From JAGHKQ01 sp041920565 (lineage in GTDB: Bacteria; Bacillota; Bacilli; Bacillales; Bacillaceae_G): a DNA stretch of 64,000 nt. Shown in pieces: positions 7,917 through 17,538 of this stretch; the stretch's first letter is position 1; each line of letters starts with the position of its first letter. The stretch lies in the NCBI GenBank assembly GCA_041920565.1, contig JBHGXS010000001.1:1-64000 (forward strand), read 5' to 3'. The translations under genes were made by a program, and so were the position numbers. The notes beneath the pieces are model-generated. The model did not search any database. It was not told the origin of the DNA and saw nothing but the letters and a program-made list of their open reading frames with translations.

Positions 7917-8596
7917 AATTTGCCGTAATCGTATTTCCGGGTTCCAATTGTGACGTAGATATGTATCATGCCATTAAAGACGGACTTGGTGAGGAAGTAG
8001 AGTACGTGTGGCATGATGCTGACAGCTTGGATGAGTATGACGGCATTTTGCTGCCGGGAGGCTTTTCTTACGGTGACTATCTTCGCTGCGGCGCAATTGC
8101 TCGTTTCTCTAATGTAATGAATGCAGTGAAAAAAGCAGCTGAAGAAGGCAAGCCTGTACTAGGTGTATGTAACGGATTTCAAATTTTAGTTGAAGCAGGT
8201 CTTTTGCCGGGTGCCTTAATGCGGAACAAAAATATTAAATTTATGTGCCGCACAGTAGAATTGCGCGTTGAGAATAACGAAACAATGTTTACCTCTCAAT
8301 ATGAAAAAGGTGAAATCATTCAGATTCCAATCGCACACGGCGAAGGCAATTACTACTGTGACGAAGCAACGCTACAAAAGCTTACGGAGAACAATCAAAT
8401 TGCGTTCCGCTATGTAAACAATCCGAACGGAAGTTTAGCGGATATTGCAGGTATCACTAACGAGCGCGGAAACGTATTAGGCATGATGCCGCATCCTGAG
8501 CGCGCAGCGGATGAACTGTTAGGCGGCGCTGATGGACTGAAGTTATTTCAATCGATTTTGAAACATTGGAGGGAAACACATGTCGTTACTGCTTGA
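7913..8596 (+). CDS. purQ: FGAM synthase glutaminase subunit PurQ
   Basis: PurQ is the class I glutamine amidotransferase that releases ammonia for FGAM synthesis. The 227-residue protein has the nucleophile Cys86 in GVCNGFQ, an oxyanion segment LLPGGFSYGDYLR near 47-59 and the catalytic His-Glu pair in MMPHPERAADE near 192. Translation starts at GTG 7913, which overlaps the purS stop (GTGA). It overlaps purL by 17 bases. Confidence 0.95.
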   Translation: MKFAVIVFPGSNCDVDMYHAIKDGLGEEVEYVWHDADSLDEYDGILLPGGFSYGDYLRCGAIARFSNVMNAVKKAAEEGKPVLGVCNGFQILVEAGLLPGALMRNKNIKFMCRTVELRVENNETMFTSQYEKGEIIQIPIAHGEGNYYCDEATLQKLTENNQIAFRYVNNPNGSLADIAGITNERGNVLGMMPHPERAADELLGGADGLKLFQSILKHWRETHVVTA

Positions 8597-10808
8597 GCCA
8601 AATCCACAACAAATTGAAGAACAAAAAATTTATGCAGAAATGGGCTTAACGGATGAAGAGTTCGAAATGGTCAAGAACATTCTCGGACGCCTTCCAAACT
8701 ATACAGAAATCGGTCTTTTCTCTGTCATGTGGTCCGAGCACTGCAGCTACAAAAACTCAAAGCCTGTATTGCGCAAGTTCCCGACAAAGGGGGAGCGCGT
8801 ATTACAAGGACCGGGTGAAGGTGCAGGGATTGTTGATATCGGAGACAATCAAGCGGTTGTATTCAAAATTGAAAGTCATAACCATCCATCTGCTATCGAG
8901 CCGTATCAAGGAGCAGCGACAGGAGTAGGCGGAATCATTCGTGACGTATTCTCTATGGGCGCGCGTCCTATCGCTCTATTAAACTCTCTTCGCTTTGGAG
9001 AATTGCAGTCTCCTCGCGTGAAATACTTGTTTGAAGAAGTTGTTGCAGGTATCGCGGGATACGGAAACTGCATTGGAATTCCGACAGTAGGCGGGGAAGT
9101 GCAATTCGATCCTTGCTACGAAGGAAATCCGCTTGTAAACGCTATGTGCGTCGGTTTAATCAACCATGAAGACATCAAAAAGGGCCAAGCGCACGGGGCA
9201 GGAAATACAGTAATGTACGTAGGGGCATCTACAGGTCGTGACGGTATCCACGGCGCAACATTTGCTTCGGAAGAGCTTTCCGAGAACTCTGAAGTAAAAC
9301 GTCCGGCTGTGCAAGTAGGCGACCCGTTCATGGAAAAGCTTCTTTTGGAAGCATGCTTAGAGCTTATTAAATCCGATGCATTAGTCGGTATTCAAGATAT
9401 GGGTGCTGCCGGCTTAACATCTTCTTCTGCTGAAATGGCAAGTAAAGCAGGAATGGGTATTGAAATGTATCTAGATAACGTACCTCAGCGTGAAGCAGGA
9501 ATGACTGCATACGAAATGATGCTTTCTGAGTCTCAAGAGCGTATGTTGATCGTTGTGAAAAAAGGCCGTGAGCAAGAGGTTATCGATTTGTTCCAAAAAT
9601 ATGGCTTAGCTGCGGTAGCAATCGGAAAAGTAACGGAAGACAAAATGCTTCGTTTATTCCATAAAGGCGAAATGGTAGCGGAAGTTCCGGCTGATGCACT
9701 TGCAGAAGATGCTCCTGTATACCATAAGCCTTCAAAAGAGCCTGCATATTTTGCAGAGTTCCAAAACATGACGGTTGAAACGCCGGCAGTAGAAGACTAT
9801 AACGAAACATTAATGAATCTTTTACAACAGCCGACAATTGCAAGTAAAGAGTGGGTATACGACCAATACGATTATCAAGTTCGCACAAATACAGTCGTTA
9901 CACCGGGATCTGATGCGGCAGTTGTTCGTGTACGCGGTACAAAGAAAGCGTTGGCAATGACAACAGACTGTAACTCCCGCTACATTTACTTAGATCCGGA
10001 AACGGGCGGCAAAATTGCAGTGGCAGAAGCAGCGCGTAACGTGGTTTGCTCTGGTGCTGAGCCTTTAGCAATTACAGACTGCTTAAACTATGGAAATCCG
10101 GAAAAGCCGGAAATTTTCTGGCAAATTGAAAAGTCTGTAGAAGGTATGAGTGCAGCATGCCGTAAATTAAATGCTCCGGTTATCGGAGGTAACGTGTCCT
10201 TATACAACGAGAGAAGCGGAGATGCAGTGTATCCAACTCCGACAGTAGGAATGGTCGGTTTAATTCACAATACAGCACACATTACAACGCAAGACTTCAA
10301 ACAAGAAGGAGACCTTGTGTATGTAATCGGGGAAACAAAAGCTGAGTTTGGCGGAAGCGAACTGCAAAAGATGACATACGGAAAAATTTTTGGAAAAGCT
10401 CCAGCGATTGACTTAGATGTAGAAGCGAAGCGTCAAAAGCAATTGTTAGCAGCGATTCAAGCAGGTCTTGTGCAGTCTGCTCATGATATTTCTGAAGGCG
10501 GATTTGCGGTAGCCGTTGCAGAATGCTTGATGAGTGCAAGCGGCCTTGGAGCAGATGTAACAGTGACAGGGGAAGAAACAGCTGCATTATTCTCTGAAAC
10601 GCAATCACGCTTTATCGTTTCTGTAAAACGTGAAAATAAAGAAGCATTTGAACAAGCAGTAGAAGCGTATCTTGTAGGGGAAGTGACAGGCACGAACAAA
10701 CTTGTGGTGAAGCATGAGAGCGGAGAAACTCTTATAAATGCATCAGTAAATGAAATGAGAACAGCTTGGAAAGGGGCAATCCCATGCTTGCTGAAATCAA
10801 AGGCTTAA
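8580..10808 (+). CDS. purL: FGAM synthase large subunit PurL
   Basis: PurL carries out ATP-dependent amidation of FGAR to FGAM using ammonia from PurQ. The 742-residue size is that of the small, PurS/PurQ-dependent type. Motifs include WSEHCSYKNSKP near 50-61, the nucleotide site KIESHNHPSAIEPYQGAATGVGG and VGIQDMGAAGL near 275. The ATG has TTGGAGGG about 7 nt before it, inside purQ. The 3' end overlaps purF by 25 bases. Confidence 0.95.
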   Translation: MSLLLEPNPQQIEEQKIYAEMGLTDEEFEMVKNILGRLPNYTEIGLFSVMWSEHCSYKNSKPVLRKFPTKGERVLQGPGEGAGIVDIGDNQAVVFKIESHNHPSAIEPYQGAATGVGGIIRDVFSMGARPIALLNSLRFGELQSPRVKYLFEEVVAGIAGYGNCIGIPTVGGEVQFDPCYEGNPLVNAMCVGLINHEDIKKGQAHGAGNTVMYVGASTGRDGIHGATFASEELSENSEVKRPAVQVGDPFMEKLLLEACLELIKSDALVGIQDMGAAGLTSSSAEMASKAGMGIEMYLDNVPQREAGMTAYEMMLSESQERMLIVVKKGREQEVIDLFQKYGLAAVAIGKVTEDKMLRLFHKGEMVAEVPADALAEDAPVYHKPSKEPAYFAEFQNMTVETPAVEDYNETLMNLLQQPTIASKEWVYDQYDYQVRTNTVVTPGSDAAVVRVRGTKKALAMTTDCNSRYIYLDPETGGKIAVAEAARNVVCSGAEPLAITDCLNYGNPEKPEIFWQIEKSVEGMSAACRKLNAPVIGGNVSLYNERSGDAVYPTPTVGMVGLIHNTAHITTQDFKQEGDLVYVIGETKAEFGGSELQKMTYGKIFGKAPAIDLDVEAKRQKQLLAAIQAGLVQSAHDISEGGFAVAVAECLMSASGLGADVTVTGEETAALFSETQSRFIVSVKRENKEAFEQAVEAYLVGEVTGTNKLVVKHESGETLINASVNEMRTAWKGAIPCLLKSKA

Positions 10809-12190
10809 ACGAAGAGTGCGGTATTTTTGGGATTTGGGGACATGAAAATGCGGCCCAAATTACGTACTATGGATTACACAGCTTACAGCATCGCGGTCAA
10901 GAAGGCGCAGGAATTGTTGTGAACGACGGTGAGCAGCTTGTTGGTCATAAGGGATTAGGTTTAATTACAGAAGTGTTTTCGCAAGGGCAGCTTGAGAACT
11001 TAAAGGGAAAAGCAGCCATCGGTCATGTGCGTTATGCAACGGCAGGAGGAGGCGGTTACGAGAACGTACAGCCGCTTCTCTTCCGTTCTCAAACGGGCGG
11101 GCTTGCTTTAGCGCATAACGGCAATCTTGTAAATGCACATCGTTTAAAATACGAGCTTGAAGTACAAGGCAGTATTTTTCAAACTACATCCGATACAGAA
11201 GTGTTGGCTCATCTTGTAAAGAGAAACAGTGAATTCCCGTTAGTGGAACGCGCGAAGGTTGCCTTAAATAAAATTCAAGGTGCGTATGCATTTTTAATGA
11301 TGACAGAAAAGCAGCTTCTTGTCGCACTGGATCCGAACGGCTTCCGTCCACTGGCATTAGGAAGACTGGGAGATGCTTACGTCGTTGCATCGGAAACTTG
11401 TGCGTTTGATATAGTAGGCGCTACATATGTACGTGATGTAGAACCGGGAGAGCTGCTGATTATCTCTGATGAAGGGATTGAATCTCAAAAGTTTACACCT
11501 CATGCAAAGCATGCGATTTGCAGCATGGAATACATTTATTTTTCCCGTCCGGACAGCAATATTGCCGGCATTAACGTTCACGCAGCACGTAAAAACATGG
11601 GGAAGATGCTGGCGAAGGAAGCTCCGATCGAAGCAGACGTTGTAACCGGTGTTCCTGATTCCAGTATTTCAGCTGCAATCGGATTTGCCGAAGCATCCGG
11701 TATTCCGTATGAGCTTGGCTTAATTAAAAACCGTTATGTAGGACGTACATTTATTCAACCATCCCAAGAGCTTCGGGAGCGCGGCGTCAAAATGAAGCTG
11801 TCTCCGGTGCGCGGGATTGTAGAAGGAAAACGAGTTGTCATGATTGATGATTCTATTGTGCGTGGAACAACAAGCCGCCGCATCGTGCAAATGCTTCGCG
11901 ATGCTGGTGCAGTTGAGGTGCACGTCCGTATTGCAGCACCGCCGATCATCAACCCGTGTTATTACGGAATCGATACTTCTACACGTGAGGAACTGATCGC
12001 GTCTTCTCACAGCATTGAGGAAATTCGCGAGGAAATCGGTGCAGATTCATTGGCGTTCTTAAGTCAAGACGGGCTTCTTGAAGCAATCGGCAGAAATCAT
12101 AGCAACGAGTTCCGGGGGCAATGCATGGCATGCTTTAACGGCTGCTATCCGACACCGGTTTATGAAGAAGAACTTGTTCATAACAGATGA
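10784..12190 (+). CDS. purF: amidophosphoribosyltransferase
   Basis: PurF makes the committed step: PRPP plus glutamine gives phosphoribosylamine. The 468-residue protein starts MLAEIKGLNEECGIFG. The propeptide should be cut before Cys12, which becomes the N-terminal nucleophile of the glutaminase. The PRPP loop VMIDDSIVRGTT lies near residue 349, and C-terminal cysteines (CMACFNGC) fit the 4Fe-4S form of Bacillus. ATG at 10784 is chosen over an in-frame TTG at 10766 because AAAGGGG lies 6 nt before it and the N-terminus then matches the family. Confidence 0.95.
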   Translation: MLAEIKGLNEECGIFGIWGHENAAQITYYGLHSLQHRGQEGAGIVVNDGEQLVGHKGLGLITEVFSQGQLENLKGKAAIGHVRYATAGGGGYENVQPLLFRSQTGGLALAHNGNLVNAHRLKYELEVQGSIFQTTSDTEVLAHLVKRNSEFPLVERAKVALNKIQGAYAFLMMTEKQLLVALDPNGFRPLALGRLGDAYVVASETCAFDIVGATYVRDVEPGELLIISDEGIESQKFTPHAKHAICSMEYIYFSRPDSNIAGINVHAARKNMGKMLAKEAPIEADVVTGVPDSSISAAIGFAEASGIPYELGLIKNRYVGRTFIQPSQELRERGVKMKLSPVRGIVEGKRVVMIDDSIVRGTTSRRIVQMLRDAGAVEVHVRIAAPPIINPCYYGIDTSTREELIASSHSIEEIREEIGADSLAFLSQDGLLEAIGRNHSNEFRGQCMACFNGCYPTPVYEEELVHNR

Positions 12191-12202
12191 TAGTTCCATA
12201 CT

Positions 12203-12224
12203 GGCTTCTACTATAGTAGAAGCC
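12203..12224 (+). promoter_or_regulatory. perfect hairpin after purF
   Basis: GGCTTCTAC, TATA and GTAGAAGCC form a perfect 9-bp stem 13 nt after the purF stop. No T run follows, so it is not a classical terminator. It may be a processing or 3'-protection hairpin. Confidence 0.5.
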
Positions 12225-12317
12225 GCCTTACTTTATTCTGTTCTGACTGTCGGCAAGATTCTTATCTTTTGCAAGAGAAGAATCAACTGACACTAAGAAC
12301 CCGATTGGTTCAATTCA

Positions 12318-12347
12318 CCATTAGTGGGCGAAAGCCCCTGCTAATGG
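12318..12347 (+). repeat. GAAA-capped stem-loop before purM
   Basis: CCATTAG and CTAATGG pair around an inner GGGC-GAAA-GCCC tetraloop stem with an asymmetric internal loop. It sits in the 206-nt purF/purM gap, by far the longest in this otherwise overlapping operon, together with the hairpin at 12203. It could be a small interspersed repeat or a structured RNA element. No family is recognised with certainty. Confidence 0.45.
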
Positions 12348-12396
12348 AAGTTTCACTTTATGGCAATTACACTCTCTTGAAAGGGGTTTGCAGATA

Positions 12397-13437
12397 ATGG
12401 CGAATGCGTACAGACAAGCCGGGGTAGACATTGAAGCGGGATATGAAGCGGTTTCTCGTATAAAAAAACATGTACAAAAGACCGTGCGTCCGGAGGTGTT
12501 GGGCGGACTTGGCGGCTTCGGCGGCATGTTTGATCTTTCTAAGTTTCATTTAGAAGAGCCGGTGCTTGTATCCGGTACAGATGGAGTCGGCACGAAGCTC
12601 ATGCTTGCTTTTATGATGGATAAACATGACACAATTGGCATTGATGCTGTTGCGATGTGTGTAAACGATATTATAGTACAAGGTGCGGAACCTTTATTTT
12701 TTCTAGATTATATTGCATGCGGAAAAGCATATCCAGAAAAAATCGAAAGCATTGTAAAGGGAATCGCAGACGGATGCCAGCAAGCCGGATGTGCACTTAT
12801 CGGCGGTGAAACGGCGGAAATGCCGGGTATGTATGGAGAAGAAGAGTACGACCTTGCCGGCTTTGCAGTAGGGATTGTAGATAAGAAGAAAATGATTGCC
12901 GGCCAAAACATTCAAGCAGGAGACGTATTGATCGGTTTGTCATCAAATGGTATTCACAGCAACGGTTACTCTCTGGTACGTAAAGCATTGCTCGAAGACG
13001 GAAAGCTCTCTTTACATGAAACATATGGGGATTTGGGACACACTCTTGGAGAAGAATTGCTGCGTCCGACAAAGATTTATGTAAAACCGATTTTAGAAGT
13101 GCTGAAGAAGTTTGAGGTAAAAGGAATGGCCCACATCACAGGCGGCGGTTTTATTGAAAATATTCCTCGCATGCTTCCGGAAGGCATTGGCGCTGAAATT
13201 GATTACGGTTCTTGGCCGATTCAGCCGATTTTCAACATTCTAGAAGAGGTTGGCAAATTGGACCGTAAAGAGATGTTCAATATCTTTAACATGGGAATCG
13301 GAATGGTATTAGCGGTAGATGCGAAGGATTTGGTAGATGTAATTGAATTGTTGGAGCAACAAGGAGAGAAGGCTTACATTATCGGCCGTACAGTAAACGG
13401 CGAAGGTGTAAGATTTGGCGGAGGAGCAATGGAATGA
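12397..13437 (+). CDS. purM: AIR synthetase
   Basis: PurM closes FGAM to aminoimidazole ribonucleotide with ATP. The 346-residue length and the motifs GTDGVGTKL near 56, GGETAEMPGMY near 132 and ITGGGFIENIPR near 246 are typical. ATG at 12397 is preceded by GAAAGGGG at 10 nt. A codon three residues upstream is less likely by comparison with known PurM N-termini (MANAY). It overlaps purN by four bases (ATGA). Confidence 0.95.
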   Translation: MANAYRQAGVDIEAGYEAVSRIKKHVQKTVRPEVLGGLGGFGGMFDLSKFHLEEPVLVSGTDGVGTKLMLAFMMDKHDTIGIDAVAMCVNDIIVQGAEPLFFLDYIACGKAYPEKIESIVKGIADGCQQAGCALIGGETAEMPGMYGEEEYDLAGFAVGIVDKKKMIAGQNIQAGDVLIGLSSNGIHSNGYSLVRKALLEDGKLSLHETYGDLGHTLGEELLRPTKIYVKPILEVLKKFEVKGMAHITGGGFIENIPRMLPEGIGAEIDYGSWPIQPIFNILEEVGKLDRKEMFNIFNMGIGMVLAVDAKDLVDVIELLEQQGEKAYIIGRTVNGEGVRFGGGAME

Positions 13438-14012
13438 ATCGTTTAGCGGTGTTTGCATCAGGAAACGGATCAAACTTTCAAGCTATCATTGATGCGGTTG
13501 AAGCAGGGAAGTTAGAAGCGGAAGTTTGCTTGCTTGTGTGCGATAAGCCGGGTGCTAAAGCAATTGATCGTGCTAAAAAGCATGGGATTTCAACATTTAT
13601 ATTCAACCCGAAGAAATATGAATCAAAACATGAATTTGAGTCAGCTATTTTAGCTAAGCTGCAAGAAAAACAAGCAGATTTTATCATTCTGGCAGGTTAC
13701 ATGCGTTTAATCGGCAGCACGTTGCTTAGTGCTTACGGCGGGCGAATTGTCAATATTCATCCATCCTTATTGCCGAGCTTCCCTGGTAAAGATGCAATCG
13801 GGCAGGCATTGGAAGCGGGTGTAAAAGTAACCGGAGTAACTGTTCATTATGTAGATGAAGGCATGGATACAGGACCGATTATTGCGCAAGAGCCAGTGAG
13901 AATTACAGAAGCGGAAACACACGAAACATTGCAGAAGAAAATTCAAGAGATAGAGCATTCTCTTTATGTTCGTACTATTGAAAGATTATTGCAAACAGGA
14001 GTGAAGGTGTAA
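13434..14012 (+). CDS. purN: GAR transformylase (formyltetrahydrofolate-dependent)
   Basis: PurN formylates glycinamide ribonucleotide with 10-formyl-THF. The 192-residue protein has the N-terminal SGNGSNFQAI phosphate-binding turn, the active-site segment IVNIHPSLLPSFPG near 103-116 and HYVDEGMDTGPII near 137. It overlaps purM by four bases and purH by one (TAATG). Confidence 0.95.
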   Translation: MNRLAVFASGNGSNFQAIIDAVEAGKLEAEVCLLVCDKPGAKAIDRAKKHGISTFIFNPKKYESKHEFESAILAKLQEKQADFIILAGYMRLIGSTLLSAYGGRIVNIHPSLLPSFPGKDAIGQALEAGVKVTGVTVHYVDEGMDTGPIIAQEPVRITEAETHETLQKKIQEIEHSLYVRTIERLLQTGVKV

Positions 14013-15547
14013 TGAAAAAACGTGCATTAGTCAGTGTATCAAATAAAGAAGGAATCGTTCCCTTCGTAAAAGGCTTGCTTGAGCAAGGAGTAGAAGTCAT
14101 TTCTACAGGAGGAACAAAAAAGCTGCTGCAAGAGAACGGCTTGGATGTGATTGGGATTTCTGAAGTAACGAGCTTTCCGGAAATTATGGACGGCCGCGTA
14201 AAAACGTTGCACCCTAACATTCATGGCGGATTGTTGGCAGTTCGTGACAATGAAAAACATATGGAGCAAATCAATGAGTTAGGCATCCAACCAATCGATT
14301 TTGTCATTGTGAACTTGTATCCGTTCAAAGAGACGATTGCAAAAGAAGATGTAACGTTTGAGCAGGCAATTGAAAACATTGATATCGGCGGACCGACAAT
14401 GATTCGTTCAGCAGCGAAAAATCATGAGTTCGTAACGGTTGTGGTAGACCCAAGCGATTACGATACAGTATTGGCAGAGCTCAAAGAAAACGGCAAGGTT
14501 TCTGTTGAAGTAAACCGTAAGCTTGCGGCAAAAGTATTCCGCCACACTGCGGCATACGACGCTTTGATTGCTGAGTATTTAACGAAGCAGGCAGGAGAAG
14601 AAAGTCCCGAGTCTTATACAGTTACCTTTGAGAAAAAACAAGATTTGCGTTACGGAGAAAATCCGCATCAAAGGGCAACGTTCTATAAGCAGCCGTTAGC
14701 AACAGCATCTTCTATCGCTTTTGCTAATCAATTACACGGGAAGGAGCTTTCTTACAATAACATTAACGACGCAGACGCAGCGCTTAGCATTGTAAAAGAA
14801 TTTAATGAGCCTGCGGTTGTTGCAGTCAAGCATATGAATCCATGCGGTGTCGGTGTGGGCGCAGATATTCAGGAAGCATACCAACGTGCATACGAAGCTG
14901 ATCCGGTTTCCATCTTTGGCGGTATCGTAGCAGCAAACCGTGAAATCGATCGCGCAACAGCCGAGAAAATGCATGAAATCTTCTTAGAAATCATCATTGC
15001 TCCTTCATTTACGGAAGAAGCGCTGGAAGTATTAAAGAGCAAGAAAAACTTACGTTTGCTAACTGTTGATGTTCAAAAGAATGAAACACCAAGCAAGCGC
15101 CTTGCTTCTGTACAAGGAGGTTTGCTTGTACAAGAGGAAGATGTTTTATCTCTAGATGATGCGACCATCTCCATTCCAACGAAGCGCGAGCCTACTGAAC
15201 AAGAATGGGAAGACCTGAAGCTTGCATGGAAAGTCGTAAAACACGTGAAATCAAATGCGATTGTACTGGCAAAAGATAATATGACAATCGGTGTAGGTGC
15301 GGGTCAAATGAACCGTGTGGGGGCAGCTATGATTGCCATCAATCAAGCAGGCGAAAAAGCACAAGGATCTGCACTAGCGTCTGATGCTTTCTTCCCGATG
15401 GATGATACGGTAGAAGCAGCAGCAAAAGCGGGTGTGACAGCCATCATCCAGCCAGGCGGTTCCATTCGTGATGAAGACTCTATTAAGAAAGCGGATGAGT
15501 ACGGTATCGCTATGGTCTTCACAGGAGTACGCCACTTTAAGCATTAA
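14012..15547 (+). CDS. purH: bifunctional AICAR transformylase/IMP cyclohydrolase
   Basis: PurH performs the last two steps to IMP. The 511-residue protein has an N-terminal IMP cyclohydrolase domain with STGGTKKLL near 31 and FPEIMDGRVKTLHP near 54. The C-terminal AICAR transformylase part includes LRYGENPHQ near 211, the catalytic KHMNPCG near 273 and the nucleotide-site QPGGSIRD near 477. It starts at the last base of the purN stop and is followed by a short hairpin before purD. Confidence 0.95.
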   Translation: MKKRALVSVSNKEGIVPFVKGLLEQGVEVISTGGTKKLLQENGLDVIGISEVTSFPEIMDGRVKTLHPNIHGGLLAVRDNEKHMEQINELGIQPIDFVIVNLYPFKETIAKEDVTFEQAIENIDIGGPTMIRSAAKNHEFVTVVVDPSDYDTVLAELKENGKVSVEVNRKLAAKVFRHTAAYDALIAEYLTKQAGEESPESYTVTFEKKQDLRYGENPHQRATFYKQPLATASSIAFANQLHGKELSYNNINDADAALSIVKEFNEPAVVAVKHMNPCGVGVGADIQEAYQRAYEADPVSIFGGIVAANREIDRATAEKMHEIFLEIIIAPSFTEEALEVLKSKKNLRLLTVDVQKNETPSKRLASVQGGLLVQEEDVLSLDDATISIPTKREPTEQEWEDLKLAWKVVKHVKSNAIVLAKDNMTIGVGAGQMNRVGAAMIAINQAGEKAQGSALASDAFFPMDDTVEAAAKAGVTAIIQPGGSIRDEDSIKKADEYGIAMVFTGVRHFKH

Positions 15548-15554
15548 TGTCTTT

Positions 15555-15579
15555 GCTGGAACCTTTGAGAGGTTCCGGC
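15555..15579 (+). promoter_or_regulatory. hairpin between purH and purD
   Basis: GCTGGAACCT and AGGTTCCGGC form a 10-bp stem with one G-T pair around TTGAG. Only a weak T run (CTTTTTC) follows, 7 nt later. It could slow transcription or protect an mRNA end between purH and purD. Confidence 0.45.
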
Positions 15580-15620
15580 TTCTACACTTTTTCTAACAAT
15601 GAATGGAAGGGGCGGGAAAA

Positions 15621-16889
15621 ATGAACGTATTGGTGATCGGCCGCGGCGGCCGCGAACACGCATTAGCTTGGAAGCTGGCGCAATCAGAGAAGGTGGATAC
15701 AGTATTTGTTGCTCCGGGCAATGAAGGGATGAAGGATATTGCAACTCTTATCAACATCGATGAAGACGATTTTAATTCTTTAATTTCCTTTGCAAAAGAA
15801 AATAAAGTAGAATTAACAGTTGTTGGTCCGGAAGTTCCATTAATTAATGGAATCGTAAATCGTTTTGAAGAAGAAGGGCTTCGCGTGTTCGGTCCGCGCA
15901 AAGAAGCGGCAATAATTGAGGGAAGCAAGGCGTTTACAAAAGAACTGATGAAAAAGTATAACGTACCGACAGCAGCATATGAAACGTTTACGAATTATGA
16001 GGAAGCTGTAGCGTACATTGAAAAAATCGGTGCGCCCATCGTGATTAAGGCAGACGGCTTAGCAGCAGGAAAAGGTGTGACAGTGGCAATGACGCTGGAA
16101 GAAGCCTTAGCAGCCGTCAAAGCAATGATGCTGGACGCAAAATTTGGAGAAGCAAGCAAAACAGTCGTAATTGAGGAATTTCTAGAAGGACAAGAATTCT
16201 CTTTAATGGCATTTGTAAGAGGAACAAGCGTATATCCGATGGTAATTGCACAAGATCACAAGCGTGCGTTTGATAACGATGAAGGTCCGAATACAGGGGG
16301 GATGGGTGCATATTCTCCGGTGCCTCAAATTCCTGGTAGTGCCGTACAACAAGCGATTGAAACGATACTTCATCCGGTAGCGAATGCGATGGTGCAAGAG
16401 AACCGTGCCTTTACGGGTATTTTGTATGCAGGTCTGATTTTAACTGAACAAGGACCGAAAGTAATCGAATTTAATGCTCGTTTTGGTGATCCGGAAACGG
16501 AAGTTGTGCTGCCGCGTTTGGAAAGTGATCTTGCAGATGTTATAATCAGGCTTCTTGATAAGCAAGAAGTGGAACTGCAATGGTCTGAAGAAGCCGTAAT
16601 CGGGGTAGTGTTGGCTTCGAAAGGATATCCGGAAGGTTATGAAAAAGGTCATGCAATTCATGGGTTTGAAAAGCTGGCCGAAGATACTCTCGTGTTCCAT
16701 GCAGGTACTGCAGTAAAAGAGGGTACATTTGTAACAAACGGAGGCCGTGTATTATTCGTCGCTTGTAAAAGCAGCAATTTGCAAGAAGCAAAGGAGCAAG
16801 TATATAAAGAACTGGCTCATATTGAAAGCGATGGTTTATTTTATCGCACCGACATTGGACAAAAAGCTATTGACCACGTTATGGTATAA
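15621..16889 (+). CDS. purD: GAR synthetase
   Basis: PurD joins phosphoribosylamine and glycine. It is an ATP-grasp enzyme of 422 residues with N-terminal VIGRGGREHALAWK, the ATP loop KADGLAAGKGV near 138 and the metal site EFNARFGDPETE near 281. ATG at 15621 is chosen because GGAAGGGGCGGG precedes it and the N-terminus matches known PurD. It is the last gene of the operon, 73 nt after purH. Confidence 0.95.
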   Translation: MNVLVIGRGGREHALAWKLAQSEKVDTVFVAPGNEGMKDIATLINIDEDDFNSLISFAKENKVELTVVGPEVPLINGIVNRFEEEGLRVFGPRKEAAIIEGSKAFTKELMKKYNVPTAAYETFTNYEEAVAYIEKIGAPIVIKADGLAAGKGVTVAMTLEEALAAVKAMMLDAKFGEASKTVVIEEFLEGQEFSLMAFVRGTSVYPMVIAQDHKRAFDNDEGPNTGGMGAYSPVPQIPGSAVQQAIETILHPVANAMVQENRAFTGILYAGLILTEQGPKVIEFNARFGDPETEVVLPRLESDLADVIIRLLDKQEVELQWSEEAVIGVVLASKGYPEGYEKGHAIHGFEKLAEDTLVFHAGTAVKEGTFVTNGGRVLFVACKSSNLQEAKEQVYKELAHIESDGLFYRTDIGQKAIDHVMV

Positions 16890-16897
16890 CAATGAGA

Positions 16898-16937
16898 GAG
16901 GCTGTCTTCTAAGGACAGCCTCACCTGTTTGTGTGGC
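16898..16937 (+). terminator. pur operon terminator
   Basis: GAGGCTGTC (16898-16906) and GACAGCCTC (16914-16922) form a 9-bp stem. The T tract after it (ACCTGTTTGTG) is weak, so efficiency is uncertain. It lies 8 nt after purD. Confidence 0.6.
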
Positions 16938-17035
16938 AGCAGTTGGCACAAACTGCAATAGCGTAATCATGTGTATAGATTCTTCTTCTGAATTCCCGAC
17001 GGATTTCATACCCAGAACCCGTAATTAATATATGA

Positions 17036-17347
17036 CTAAGAAGCGTTAATTGCTTCTTGAATAGTAGTATCTTTCTTTTTTGTTCCGTTCATTTCAGGTA
17101 AATTCATGAAATTCATGCCTTTTGTCATGATTTTGGCGACATTCATATATTTCCCCAGCTTCATCGCTTCTGTTACCGGACAAAAACGTAAGATTCCCTC
17201 AGCAATTTTCATGGCACCTAAAAACGCAGTAAACTTTGCTGATGAACACCATGGCCTGCGCACAAGTTTTGAAGCTGCCAAACTCACCATTGTAATCCCA
17301 ACTGTAATGCGTATGAGAGCATTGATGATTCCGATATTTTGTTTCAA
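17036..17347 (-). CDS. DUF2892-like small membrane protein
   Basis: This 103-residue protein begins MKQNIGIINALIRITVG, the typical DUF2892 (YgaP-membrane-like) opening. It has hydrophobic segments near 8-28 and 38-55 and an R-FCPV turn near residue 55. TTG at 17347 is chosen because AAGGAG lies exactly 9 nt before it. The nearby ATG at 17356 abuts the ribosome binding site and cannot use it. It is convergent with purD and divergent from pcrB. Function is unknown. Confidence 0.7.
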   Translation of the reverse strand: MKQNIGIINALIRITVGITMVSLAASKLVRRPWCSSAKFTAFLGAMKIAEGILRFCPVTEAMKLGKYMNVAKIMTKGMNFMNLPEMNGTKKKDTTIQEAINAS

Positions 17348-17497
17348 TCGAAACATCTCCTTCCAACCGCTTTAAAACGGAATATATTTTCCATTTCACT
17401 TTTATTGTTCCTATCTTCATTTTCACTATACAGACCAACAATAGGATAAGCTAAAAGGAAGAAACAGTTAAGGGTACGGATTTTCACAAATTTTTGC

Positions 17498-17503
17498 TAT
17501 AAT
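17498..17503 (+). promoter_or_regulatory. extended -10 promoter of the pcrB operon
   Basis: TGCTATAAT (an extended -10) lies 35 nt before the pcrB start. No good -35 is seen, which fits an extended -10 promoter. Confidence 0.5.
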
Positions 17504-17538
17504 GATTAAATGCCATAATAAATTAGGGGGATACCGTC

